Positions 42,205 to 49,745 of a stretch of 49,745 nucleotides of DNA are shown piece by piece. Position 1 is the stretch's first letter. Each line of letters begins with the position of its first letter. Position numbers and translations under genes: made by a program. Source of the stretch: Paracoccaceae bacterium (GTDB lineage: Bacteria; Pseudomonadota; Alphaproteobacteria; Rhodobacterales; Rhodobacteraceae). The notes below the pieces were generated by a model. The model saw only the letters and a list, made by a program, of their open reading frames with translations. It made no database searches and was not told the origin of the DNA. Where the stretch lies: NCBI GenBank assembly GCA_030066175.1, contig JASJCC010000002.1:1-49745 (forward strand), given 5' to 3'.

Positions 42205-42270
42205 GCCCCGGGTCAAGCCCGGGGCGCGATGTCTGGGTGGTGAGACCCCGCCCCGGACTTGATCCGGGGC
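42205..42270. repeat. Opposed pair of REP-like palindromes between nrtA and nrtB
   Basis: Copies at 42205-42225 (reverse orientation) and 42250-42270 (forward) are separated by 24 bases. As in the amino-sugar importer, the palindromes sit exactly between binding-protein and permease genes, where they could limit read-through or protect the upstream message. Confidence 0.8.
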
Positions 42271-42284
42271 CTCGTCGTTCGGGC

Positions 42285-43652
42285 TTAGCCCTGGACCTCG
42301 TTGCCGACGACAACCTGGGCGCCTTTCAGCCCGATCGGCAGGCTTTCCAGGTAGGCGTTGGGGGTCCGGCCGTCATAGGGAATGCCGTCGATGATGTCCT
42401 CGCCCGGCGTGGCGGCCTTGTATCCATCGCTGTCCCAGGGGAAGTCGGCCTCGTTCGCCAGGCCCTCATCCACCAGCAGGCGGGCCGCTTCGAGGTAGAT
42501 CTCGGGCTTGTAGACGTCGCGGGCGACCTCGTCATACCAGGCGTCGGTCTTCGGCTCGGCGATCTGGCCCCAGCGGCGCATCTGGGTCAGGTACCAGATG
42601 GCGTCCGAGTAGAACGGGTAGGTCGCGTTGTAGCGGAAGAAGACGTTGAAGTCGGGGATGTCACGCTTGTCGCCTTTCTCGAATTCAAAGAACCCGGTCA
42701 TCGAGTTGGCAATCACCTCGTAATCGGCGCCCACATATTGCGGGCGGCTGAGGATCTCGACCGCTTCGGGCCGGTTGGCGTTGTCGTTTTCATCCAGCCA
42801 GATCGCCGCGCGGATCAGCGCCTTGGTCACCGCCAGCGTGGTGTTGGGGTATTGCTCGGCAAACTCCGCCGTGATGCCGAACACCTTTTCGGGGTTGTTC
42901 TTCCACAGCTGGTAGTCGGTGATCACCGGTACACCGATGCCTTTGAACACCGCCTGCTGGTTCCACGGCTCACCCACGCAGTAGCCGTAGATCGTGCCGG
43001 CCTCGAGCGTGGCGGGCATTTGCGGCGGGGGGGTGACGCTGAGGAACACGTCGGCTCCGATCTGGCCGGTCACGTTTTCCGGCGAGTAGTAGCCCGGGTG
43101 CAGGCCGCCTGCCGCCAGCCAGTAGCGCAGTTCGTAATTGTGGGTCGAAACCGGGAACACCATGCCCATGTTGAAGGGCTTGCCCTCGGCGCGGAACTCT
43201 TCGACCACCGGCGCCAGGGCCTCAGCCGAAATCGGGTGCTGCGGGCGGCCGTCATCCATTTTCGGGATATGCGGCAGCATCTTTTCCCAGACGTCATTCG
43301 ACACGGTGATGCCGTTGCCGTTCAGGTCCATCGAAAAGGGGGTAATGATGTGCGCTTCGGTGCCGAAGCCGATGGTCGCGGCCAGCGGCTGACCGGCCAG
43401 CATGTGTGCGCCATCCAGTTGCCCGTCGATCACGCCGTCCAGCAGCACCTTCCAGTTGGCCTGCGCCTCAAGCGTCACAAACAGGCCCTCGTCGAGGAAA
43501 TACCCGTTTTCATAGGCAACGGCCAAAGGCGCCATGTCGGTCAGCTTGATAAAGCCAAAGGTCAGTTCGTCCTTTTCAAGGTCCAGCAGTTCGGCAAAAG
43601 CGGGGCTCGTCAGTGCGGTTGTGGCAGCAAGGCCGAAGATCAGGTTTTTCAT
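42285..43652 (-). CDS. nrtA: Nitrate-binding protein of ABC transporter
   Basis: A 455-residue periplasmic protein of the NrtA/CmpA family, with a Sec signal ending in SPAFAE. Family blocks are [71 protein letters not shown] and YRNATYP-like [27 protein letters not shown]. The ATG at 43652 has AAAGGAC upstream and follows an RNA attenuator. It captures nitrate and delivers it to NrtB. The paralogue NasS, encoded just upstream, lacks the signal and acts as sensor. Confidence 0.93.
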   Translation of the reverse strand: MKNLIFGLAATTALTSPAFAELLDLEKDELTFGFIKLTDMAPLAVAYENGYFLDEGLFVTLEAQANWKVLLDGVIDGQLDGAHMLAGQPLAATIGFGTEAHIITPFSMDLNGNGITVSNDVWEKMLPHIPKMDDGRPQHPISAEALAPVVEEFRAEGKPFNMGMVFPVSTHNYELRYWLAAGGLHPGYYSPENVTGQIGADVFLSVTPPPQMPATLEAGTIYGYCVGEPWNQQAVFKGIGVPVITDYQLWKNNPEKVFGITAEFAEQYPNTTLAVTKALIRAAIWLDENDNANRPEAVEILSRPQYVGADYEVIANSMTGFFEFEKGDKRDIPDFNVFFRYNATYPFYSDAIWYLTQMRRWGQIAEPKTDAWYDEVARDVYKPEIYLEAARLLVDEGLANEADFPWDSDGYKAATPGEDIIDGIPYDGRTPNAYLESLPIGLKGAQVVVGNEVQG

Positions 43653-43702
43653 CGTTTGTCCTTTCGCAGTGCCCGCGGGGAGGAGACGCGGGCCAAAAAC
43701 GC

Positions 43703-43780
43703 AAAAAAGGCCGTTCACTGACCGCCGAGGATTCGGCGGAAAGCGAGCGACCTTGCTCTGGAATTCCCTGTCAGTGGGAA
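43703..43780 (-). ncRNA. ANTAR-responsive leader with antiterminator/terminator switch
   Basis: In the minus-strand leader of nrtA, hairpin P1 (43780-43764) has stem UUCCC/GGGAA and loop ACUGACA; hairpin P2 (43758-43745) has stem GAGC/GCUC and the hexaloop AAGGUC, with A at position 1 and G at position 4 as ANTAR proteins require. The same AAGGUCGCUCGC bases can instead pair with downstream GUGAACGGCCUU to extend the CCGCCGA/UCGGCGG hairpin into a long stem ending in UUUUUU (43754-43703), a terminator. Binding of NasT to P1-P2 would prevent that. This mirrors the known NasR and NasT leaders; the encoded NasT is an ANTAR protein. Confidence 0.82.
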
Positions 43781-43911
43781 GAAATTCGTCTCGACCCACC
43801 CCGTTGTAGGTCGATGCGTCTTAGATGCGGCAGTGCAGCAAAAAAGGAAAGATTTTCGCGATTGGGTGGGACATTTTGCTCTTTTCGCCGGGTTGGACGC
43901 CTAAATTTCGG

Positions 43912-45087
43912 TCACTTTGGGTCCGAAGGGTCAAAAATGCGCCCGTCAAAAAACGTATCGGGCAGCAAGCTGAGCTTTCCATGCGCCGAGGCGACAGGGG
44001 TTGCAAGGCGAATCGCGCCCTCAACTTTTTCGGACGCGCCGGGCAAATCGTTGCCCGATTTCGCCAGATGATGCCGGTGCAGATCCGAGCGAAAGACAAA
44101 GCCGGCCTCTTCCAGCGTGTCGGTCACGTCCAGCTTGTGGGTCTTGCCCAGCTGGCAGGCGATCCACTTGGCCTGGCTGCGCCATGGAAAGGTTGCGGCC
44201 CCTCGGTAGAATTCCACAAAGCGGTCGACCTGCCGCTGCTCACCCCGGCTTGAGACGATCAGGTGGCCGGAGAGGGCGCGGTCGATGAGCTCGGGCGAGA
44301 CGTCAAGGTAATCGCGCCGCGATAGGATCTCACCCGCGGTGATCCGGCTTTCGGGTTTGGCCAGCCATTTGCCCGCCTGCCGGACCGCGCGCATCAGACG
44401 GCCCAAAAGATCCGGTTCGGTTTCGGCCCAATCGGTGCGCGCGGCCAACACCTTTTCCGGGGCAAACTCCCAGATCGCCTTGCCCGGCAGCAACAGGGCG
44501 CCTGCACCAATGTCGACAGAGACCGAGCCCCAGGGCTCACCGACGCAGAACGCATCCACATCGCCCGCGGCCAGCGCGTTGGCCATCAAGGGCGGCGGCA
44601 CGGTGCGGATTTCAATGCCGTCGGTGCCTAGCGCTGTGCCGGCGCTCCAATAGCGCAAAAGCTCGACATGCATGGAAAACGGGAAGGGCACGCCGAAGGT
44701 GAGCGGGCCGGTGCGGACCTGCGCCAGCGCTTCGGCGGCGCGGATCGGGTCGGCGAAATCGAAGCCGTAGCCTGACGCGCGCAGCTTGTCCTCCAGCTCA
44801 CGCCCGACGCCGATGACGTTGCCGTTCACTGACAGGACCGACACGGCCGAGATTGGCGTCGCCACACCACCCAGCCCCATCTTCATCGCCACCGGAACTG
44901 GCGACAGCATATGCGCTGCATCGACCCGGCCAAAGGCCAGCATGTCACGCACGGATGACCAGGAGGGCGCGGCAATGAGGTCGAGCGCGATGCCTTCGGT
45001 CTCGGCAAAGCCCATTTCCTGCGCGATGATCAGCGGCGCCGCATCAACGAGCGGCATATAAGCAACGGGGAGGGTGGTCGACTTCAT
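43912..45087 (-). CDS. nasS: Cytoplasmic nitrate sensor NasS
   Basis: A 391-residue NrtA/CmpA-like protein that starts directly with MKSTTLPVAYMPLVDAAPLIIAQEMGF and has no signal peptide, so it stays in the cytoplasm. Family blocks are VDAAHMLSPVPVAMKMGLGG, TFGVPFPFSMHVELLRYW and DAFCVGEPWGSVSVDIG. NasS proteins bind NasT when nitrate and nitrite are absent and release it when ligand binds. The ATGA overlap with nasT supports complex formation. The gene ends about 130 bases upstream of the attenuator of nrtA. Confidence 0.92.
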   Translation of the reverse strand: MKSTTLPVAYMPLVDAAPLIIAQEMGFAETEGIALDLIAAPSWSSVRDMLAFGRVDAAHMLSPVPVAMKMGLGGVATPISAVSVLSVNGNVIGVGRELEDKLRASGYGFDFADPIRAAEALAQVRTGPLTFGVPFPFSMHVELLRYWSAGTALGTDGIEIRTVPPPLMANALAAGDVDAFCVGEPWGSVSVDIGAGALLLPGKAIWEFAPEKVLAARTDWAETEPDLLGRLMRAVRQAGKWLAKPESRITAGEILSRRDYLDVSPELIDRALSGHLIVSSRGEQRQVDRFVEFYRGAATFPWRSQAKWIACQLGKTHKLDVTDTLEEAGFVFRSDLHRHHLAKSGNDLPGASEKVEGAIRLATPVASAHGKLSLLPDTFFDGRIFDPSDPK

Positions 45088-45668
45088 CCCAAAAGCCCCG
45101 AGGCGGTGACGAGGGATTCCGCCACATCGGCGACGCGGCGCCCCTGATCCATCGCGGTCTTGCGCAGAAGAGCATAGGCCGCGTCTTCGTCGATGCCGCG
45201 GGCCTTCATCAGCAGGCCCTTGGCGCGGTCGATGACCTTGCGCTCTTCGAGCGCGCGGCGGGTTTCGGCCAGCTCGGTCCGCATCTGGCGCACCATGCTG
45301 AAGCGCGCAATGGCGGTGTCCATCACCGGCTTGATCCGTTCCGGCGACAGCCCGTCCACCACATAGGCCGACACCCCCGCCTCGATCGCGGTTTGCGCCA
45401 GACCACCAGCGGCGTTGGAGACAAACATCGCCACGGGGCGTTCAAGCGGGCCAGAGGCCAGCGTCAGTTCCTCCAGCATGTCGCGGGTGGGGTTGTCGAC
45501 GTCGATCAGCACGATGTCCGGCGCGTGGGCCGCGATCCGCCGGGCCAGCCCGCTGGAATGGTCGATGACAAAGACATCGCAGTCGGTGGTTTGCTTCAAC
45601 GCGACATCAATCGCAATCGCCCGATCACGATCCTCTTCGACCACAACAACTGTCAGCCTGTCGCTCAT
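45084..45668 (-). CDS. nasT: ANTAR-domain transcription antiterminator NasT
   Basis: A 194-residue two-domain protein. The N-terminal part is a pseudo-receiver (LTVVVVEEDRDRAIAIDVAL, DIVLIDVDNPTRD), and the C-terminal ANTAR domain shows LAETRRALEERKVIDRAKGLLMKARGIDEDAAYALLRKTAMDQGRRVADVAESLV, with the conserved Ala and aromatic positions of RNA-binding ANTAR modules. It binds paired hexaloop hairpins in nas leader RNAs and prevents termination. The start at 45668 (MSDRLTV) is preferred to a longer frame. Translationally coupled to nasS. Confidence 0.93.
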   Translation of the reverse strand: MSDRLTVVVVEEDRDRAIAIDVALKQTTDCDVFVIDHSSGLARRIAAHAPDIVLIDVDNPTRDMLEELTLASGPLERPVAMFVSNAAGGLAQTAIEAGVSAYVVDGLSPERIKPVMDTAIARFSMVRQMRTELAETRRALEERKVIDRAKGLLMKARGIDEDAAYALLRKTAMDQGRRVADVAESLVTASGLLG

Positions 45669-45927
45669 GTCTTTCGAGTGGCCCAGTCGCGCGCCGCCTG
45701 CAAGGGGCACTTTCGGCCAAGCCGGTCTGTGTCGGTGATCCCCGGTAAAGATCGAAGGATTTGCATATTTTTTGGTCGCTGCAGGCCGGTGATGGGCGAA
45801 GAAATCGGCTCTTTAATTCGACGCGCGCTGTGGCGCCGAGATAGACTTTCCGGCCCGCTGGGCCTACCAATGAACGGGCGGTCTGAAACCCGCGATTTCT
45901 GCGTTCGGTCGAAAGCGGAGCGAACCT

Positions 45928-46560
45928 TTGGCCTTGTCATCCACGGTGTTTCGACTGGCCCGCCGTCTGATGCCCATCAGATCGGTTGCGGTTGTCCTGC
46001 TTGCCTTATCCGTGATTGCGACGGACGGACAGGCGGAGCCCTACATCGAGACGCAAGAGAAGCGGCCGGACCTGTTTGACCCGGTCACAGGCTATCGCAT
46101 CGCGCGGCACCGGGCGCCGACACCGGACGACATTCCGCCGCCGGCGCAATTGGTTGGCCCGGAAGAGGCTCGCGCGCTTTTGGAGCAGGGCGCCTTGCCG
46201 GTTGACGTCTATGGCGCCGCGCAATCGCGGTTTGATGAGCTCGATGGCACCTGGCTTGTGTCGGAGCAACGTCACAGCCTGCCCGGTGCGGTCTGGCTGC
46301 CGGAAACCGGGCGGGGGCAGCTGGCGCCTGTTATGCAACGCTACCTGGCCGACAACCTCGCGGCGCTGACAGGTGGAGATACCGACCACCCACTGGTGAT
46401 TTACTGCATCGCCGATTGCTGGATGAGCTGGAACGCCGCGCAGCGCATCTCGGCCATGGGCTATACCCGCGTCTACTGGTTCCGGCTGGGCACCGATGGC
46501 TGGCTCGACATCGGCGCGCAATTGTCGCCCGTCGATCCCGTGCCCGTCGATACCGATTAA
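45928..46560 (+). CDS. PQQ-dependent catabolism-associated CXXCW-motif protein (rhodanese-like)
   Basis: Up to 210 residues from the TTG at 45928 (GGAG seven bases upstream); the ATG at 45970 gives a shorter product starting at the signal peptide (RSVAVVLLALSVIATDGQAE). The mature part is a rhodanese-like domain: LVGPEEARALLEQGALPVDVYG, GTWLVSEQRHSLPGAVWLPETG, and the family signature VIYCIADCWMSWNAAQR followed by GYTRVYWFRLGTDGW. This protein type accompanies PQQ alcohol dehydrogenases and quinoprotein relay genes. It converges on, and overlaps by four bases, the metallohydrolase gene. Confidence 0.88.
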   Translation: MALSSTVFRLARRLMPIRSVAVVLLALSVIATDGQAEPYIETQEKRPDLFDPVTGYRIARHRAPTPDDIPPPAQLVGPEEARALLEQGALPVDVYGAAQSRFDELDGTWLVSEQRHSLPGAVWLPETGRGQLAPVMQRYLADNLAALTGGDTDHPLVIYCIADCWMSWNAAQRISAMGYTRVYWFRLGTDGWLDIGAQLSPVDPVPVDTD

Positions 46561-47498
46561 TTCGCGCGCGGCAGTTCCTGTAGCTCGATGCCTGGGAAGA
46601 GATGCGCGACGGAGCGGTGGAACTCCCCCGGTTCGGCCCCCATAGCCGCGTATTCCGCGGGCAGGGGGGTTTCCATGATCTCGACCATGTCCAGCCCATT
46701 GCGGGCGGCGGTGCGCAGGGTGTCTTCGAGCCAGGTCAGGTACCCGCGTGTCTGCGGGATGGCCGCGCGTGTCTTGTCGACCGGGCCGTGGCCGGGCACC
46801 AGTTGCGCCGCCTCCACTTTCTCAAGCTCATTTAACGACTGTTGCCAGCGCGTCAAGTCGGCGCTGGGCGTCGCCGGGGCGCGATCATAAAACACCAGAT
46901 CGCCGGTGAGCAGCGTGCCGGTCTTCTGATCCACCAGCGCCAGATCACCCGCCGTGTGCCCGCCCAGCGGCAGCGCGTGGAAGGCGCGTCCGTCGATCAT
47001 CACGTTGCCGCCGTCGATCACCTGTGTCGGCGGCACCACCTCGGTCCCCCGCATCCAGTCACCCAAGAGCCGGTACATCGCGTCGGCAAAGCTTTCGCCC
47101 TCGGCCTTGGCCGCCGCGAGGGTTTCGCCCAGAGCATAGATCGGCCTATCGGCAAAGGCCTGGTTGCCAAAGAAGTGGTCGGGATGGTGGTGAGTATTCA
47201 CAACGCTGGTCACCCCGCGCAGATCAAGCTGGCGCGCCACTGTGGTCAACGCCTCGCCATAGCGCAGCGACGGGCCGCTATCCAACAGGATCAGGCCGCT
47301 GTCACCCTTCATCAGGACGATGTTCACAATCGCCCCGCCATTCTGCATGCTGAAATAGTCGGTGGATCCTTCGATCATCCACATGCCGTCGGCGATCTGC
47401 ACCGGGGTCAGGTCATAGACATGTCGGGCCTGTGCAAAGGCCCGTGGCGCAAGCGCACCGGCCCCCAGAAGCCCCAACGCGTACCGCCGTGTGATCAT
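46557..47498 (-). CDS. Quinoprotein relay system zinc metallohydrolase
   Basis: A 313-residue exported metallo-beta-lactamase-fold protein. The N-terminus, ITRRYALGLLGAGALAPRAFAQ, could be a twin-arginine signal. The full metal site is present: VVNTHHHPDHFFGN, GGHTAGDLALV, LLTGDLVFYDR and LVPGHGP, in contrast to the degenerate relative at 947-1855. The ATG overlaps the stop of the SoxYZ-like gene (TGATG), so the two are translated together. In the relay model it acts on cargo attached to the SoxYZ-like carrier. Confidence 0.87.
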   Translation of the reverse strand: MITRRYALGLLGAGALAPRAFAQARHVYDLTPVQIADGMWMIEGSTDYFSMQNGGAIVNIVLMKGDSGLILLDSGPSLRYGEALTTVARQLDLRGVTSVVNTHHHPDHFFGNQAFADRPIYALGETLAAAKAEGESFADAMYRLLGDWMRGTEVVPPTQVIDGGNVMIDGRAFHALPLGGHTAGDLALVDQKTGTLLTGDLVFYDRAPATPSADLTRWQQSLNELEKVEAAQLVPGHGPVDKTRAAIPQTRGYLTWLEDTLRTAARNGLDMVEIMETPLPAEYAAMGAEPGEFHRSVAHLFPGIELQELPRAN

Positions 47499-48283
47499 CA
47501 GTGGGTTTCGCTCTCAGACAACACGCCGTTGATCCGGTTGCCGTTATTGTCGCGGCCCTTCACATGCAGGGTGCCGCCCAGCGTTCCGGGTTCGAAATAG
47601 AGCGAAAAGGCGGGGTCTTCGTTCACCGGCTCGTATAGCTCAACCCGCGCCATCAGGTCGCCTTCGTCGCTTTCGAAACTCAGGTTTTGAATGATGAAGA
47701 CGGGGATGCCGTCCGAAAGGCCGGTATCCATTGGATGATCGACAATCACCCGCGCCCGTCCGCTGGCGGCCCAGAGGCGCCCGTGAATTTCACCCAGCTT
47801 CTCTTCCCAATCGTCGCTGGCATAGGCATGCGCCGGGGCGGTACAGCCGCCACCCGCCGCGTCGATATAGGTCGACCCGATGAGCCACTGGCCATCATGC
47901 GTTTCGACGCTGGCGCGGATCGCCGTGGCCTGGTCGATCTTGAACCGCAGCCCGATCTTGGGTTCGGCCTTTTCGGGGTAATAGGTCAGAATGTGCGGGA
48001 TTGGGCCGTAATCGGCGCTGACAATGATGCGTTTGACGTTTTTGATGCCGCTCGCATCGACCAGAAGCGGGACATTTAGGCTATCCTCGGCGGACTCGGG
48101 CCCGCGCACAATCACGCGGTCGTCAAAGCGGATGTTCTCCGGGTCGCCCAGCAATTCGATCTGGTGATAGTCCCACATCCCGGATTTCATCGGGTCTTTC
48201 AGCTGGGTCTTGGGGTCTTCCAGCGCCAGCGCAACCGGTGCCCAGACAAGGCAGGCAAGGTAGATCAAGGGTCTTCTCAGCAT
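47498..48283 (-). CDS. Quinoprotein dehydrogenase-associated SoxYZ-like carrier protein
   Basis: A 261-residue protein starting at ATG 48283, with AAAGGAG six bases upstream, followed by a Sec signal (LIYLACLVWAPVALA). The N-terminal two thirds resemble SoxY, including a cysteine-bearing AAGGGCTAPAHAYAS near residue 150 that corresponds to the SoxY carrier arm, and the C-terminal part resembles SoxZ (DGIPVFIIQNLSFESDEGDLMARVELYEPVNEDPAFSLYF). It probably carries a covalently bound intermediate in the periplasm, which the metallohydrolase encoded just downstream would release. Confidence 0.87.
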   Translation of the reverse strand: MLRRPLIYLACLVWAPVALALEDPKTQLKDPMKSGMWDYHQIELLGDPENIRFDDRVIVRGPESAEDSLNVPLLVDASGIKNVKRIIVSADYGPIPHILTYYPEKAEPKIGLRFKIDQATAIRASVETHDGQWLIGSTYIDAAGGGCTAPAHAYASDDWEEKLGEIHGRLWAASGRARVIVDHPMDTGLSDGIPVFIIQNLSFESDEGDLMARVELYEPVNEDPAFSLYFEPGTLGGTLHVKGRDNNGNRINGVLSESETH

Positions 48284-48373
48284 CTTTGCTCCTTTCGATG
48301 CTGATGGTGTGGTAGCAGATCGCCGCGCAGGAGTCTCTTGCCCCATGGTCGTAGTCCTGTGGCGGCGCTTCGG

Positions 48374-49745
48374 TCAGTAGACCCCGAGCGCGCGCATCCG
48401 GTCGATCATTGGCTTGAGGTGGTCCTCAAACGGGTGCCAGGCCGCCGTGCTGTCTTTGTAGATCCCGCTGCGCACCTGAAAGGCGCTGGCCGTGGCGACG
48501 GGCCGGTTCTTTTGGTGGAACGCCAGGCAGTCGTCCTCCCAGTCGAGGGAGAGAAAGGCCAGAACTTCGGCCACCGTCTCTTCGGGCCGATCGACCAGCG
48601 CGTCGTAGTGCAGGTCGAGGATGCGGTCGGGAAACGCTTCTTTCCAGACGGCCATCAGGGAGTGGTAGAGCGCGTAGTATTCAGCGATGTCGGTCTGTGC
48701 ATAGGCAAAGCCGTTGGTTTTCCGGATGTAGCATTGCCGGAAATTCGACCAGCCCACGGCGACGGGATGCCGGACCAGATTGATCGCGCGGGCGTTTGGG
48801 ACGAGCGCCAGGATGTGCCCCAGCCGGCTGAAATTCGACGGCATCTTGTCGACAACGCTGGCAAACGCGCCCCCGCGGGAGGTGAGGAGTTTGGCATAGT
48901 CGGCCCGAAGCGCTTGTATCGTTGCATCGGAAAAGGCGCGGCTGGGCGTCGCTTTGTGGCGCGTGATCTCTGGCAGCAGGCGGCGTTGAAAAAACCCAAG
49001 CTCACCCGCGGCGCCGACCTGAGAATGCGCGGCGAGGATGCTTTCGATCAGGGTGGTGCCCGATCGTGGCATGCCGACCACCAGGATCGGGCGCGGGGTG
49101 ATGGGGGTGTTTGGGGCGGTGTCGATCAAGCGTTGCCCGCAGGCCGCAAACGATGTGCGGATCAGGGCAAACTCTTGTCGGTAGGGATCGACGCCAAGGC
49201 CAAGCGCCTTCTTCTTCAGCGCATTTGCCTTGGCGTAGTGGGCAAAGCAGGCGTCGGTGTCTGCGAGGTCGTGAAACGCTTTGCCCAGGGCAAAGAGGAC
49301 CTCGTATTTGTCGAAGTCCGACACCTTGTTTGAGCGGTTGAGTTTCTGCAACTGCTTGAGGTGCCGATCCGATTTGCTGTCATACTCCTGCAGTTCCGCA
49401 AATGCGCGGTGCGCGGCACCGTTGCCGGGGTCGAGTTCAAGCAGTTGTGCAAAACGGTCTTTCGCCGCCTGCTTGTTGCCATGCACCAGCTCGGCCACCG
49501 CGGCCATGCGCACGGCCAGTTTGTCCTTGGGCAGATTGGCGGCGGCAAACTGTGCGGCGGGGCGCATCGGCCCGACATCCCCCAACGCATAGAGCGCCTG
49601 TGCCATTTCGCGGTAAAGCTGCGGTCGGTCCGGGGCGATGGTCAAGCCCTTTTTGGCGCTCTCGGCCGCAAGATCGTGCCGGCCCATGGCGTTTTGGGCG
49701 ATGGCGAGGCTCTCCAGCGGCTCGGCCGACCCAGGAAACGTTTTT
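48374..49745 (-). CDS. TPR-domain sulfotransferase, N-terminus beyond window
   Basis: The frame is open to the right edge, and residues upstream of the first internal Met (LESLAIAQNAMGRHDLAAESAKKGLTIAP) already form a TPR unit, so the gene continues outside. The first ~150 visible residues are TPR helices. The C-terminal ~280 residues are a sulfotransferase: the 5'-PAPS loop ILVVGMPRSGTTLIESILAAHSQVG, VVDKMPSNFSRLG, and the 3'-phosphate region INLVRHPVAVGWSNFRQCY. Such TPR-sulfotransferases modify surface glycans or peptides; the acceptor is unknown. It is unrelated in function to the relay genes next to it. Confidence 0.85.
   Translation of the reverse strand, partial: KTFPGSAEPLESLAIAQNAMGRHDLAAESAKKGLTIAPDRPQLYREMAQALYALGDVGPMRPAAQFAAANLPKDKLAVRMAAVAELVHGNKQAAKDRFAQLLELDPGNGAAHRAFAELQEYDSKSDRHLKQLQKLNRSNKVSDFDKYEVLFALGKAFHDLADTDACFAHYAKANALKKKALGLGVDPYRQEFALIRTSFAACGQRLIDTAPNTPITPRPILVVGMPRSGTTLIESILAAHSQVGAAGELGFFQRRLLPEITRHKATPSRAFSDATIQALRADYAKLLTSRGGAFASVVDKMPSNFSRLGHILALVPNARAINLVRHPVAVGWSNFRQCYIRKTNGFAYAQTDIAEYYALYHSLMAVWKEAFPDRILDLHYDALVDRPEETVAEVLAFLSLDWEDDCLAFHQKNRPVATASAFQVRSGIYKDSTAAWHPFEDHLKPMIDRMRALGVY

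Noticed and set aside
45669-45927. Promoter or sigma-54 site upstream of nasT
   Set aside because: I could not find a convincing GG-N10-GC element or NtrC-type inverted repeat in this gap; it appears featureless apart from an AT-rich patch near 45765.
46557-47498. Antibiotic-resistance beta-lactamase
   Set aside because: Fold is shared, but the length, the neighbours and the quinoprotein-relay motifs fit a metallohydrolase of that system.

Overview
The window looks like a chromosome piece from an alphaproteobacterium of the Rhodobacterales (Roseobacter-like). This rests on high GC, dense operons with ATGA stop/start overlaps, the family content (nasT/nasS/nrt/nir/nas block, PreT/PreA pyrimidine reduction, a BadF-type kinase with nag genes, quinoprotein relay genes) and the CCCCGG-TTGA-CCGGGG intergenic palindromes. 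I see no rRNA or tRNA gene, no CRISPR array, no prophage and no insertion sequence. Species cannot be named from the sequence alone.

Layout. 1-352: a gene fragment entering a perfect 111-bp fold-back at the very edge, probably an assembly artefact. 349-4643 (minus): a secreted protein of unknown function, a metallo-beta-lactamase-fold protein with a degenerate metal motif, and a two-subunit periplasmic molybdenum hydroxylase (IorB/IorA type). 4839-6491 (plus): a thiamine-diphosphate enzyme of the acetolactate synthase family. 6496-17104: an amino-sugar locus. A minus-strand operon (kinase, GntR regulator, SIS isomerase/deaminase, NagA deacetylase) diverges from a plus-strand operon (MurQ-like etherase, sugar-binding protein, two permeases, Gfo/Idh/MocA oxidoreductase, ATPase). 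Together they would import, phosphorylate, cleave, deacetylate and deaminate GlcNAc and perhaps MurNAc. 17101-18868: a HEAT-repeat protein, and a secreted ABM-domain protein divergent from a TetR regulator with a duplicated operator between them.

19258-31371: reductive pyrimidine catabolism. It holds an NMT1/THI5-type ABC importer with an embedded GNAT gene, dihydropyrimidinase, N-carbamoyl-beta-alanine amidohydrolase, a RutR-like TetR regulator, a DMT permease and the dihydropyrimidine dehydrogenase subunits PreA and PreT. Two RutR-like boxes, in front of the amidohydrolase/regulator pair and in front of preT, tie the pieces into one regulon. A small GIY-YIG nuclease gene bracketed by palindromic repeats lies inside this cluster.

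31483-45668 (minus): nitrate assimilation in the order nasT, nasS, leader RNA, nrtA, nrtB, a double-ATPase nrtC/D fusion, nirB, nirD, nasA, a TrpD2-like protein and cysG. The leader before nrtA can fold either into hairpins with an AAGGUC hexaloop or into a long terminator with a U-run that consumes the same bases, as expected for an ANTAR (NasT) antiterminated attenuator. 45928-48283: three quinoprotein relay genes (CXXCW rhodanese-like protein, zinc metallohydrolase, SoxYZ-like carrier) without a visible PQQ dehydrogenase. 48374-49745: a TPR-sulfotransferase that runs off the right edge.

The strongest leads are the nrtA attenuator, the shared RutR-like boxes, the divergent 11-bp-phased GGTAT repeats in the amino-sugar locus, the palindrome-bracketed GIY-YIG gene, and palindromes placed between binding-protein and permease genes in two separate transporter operons.
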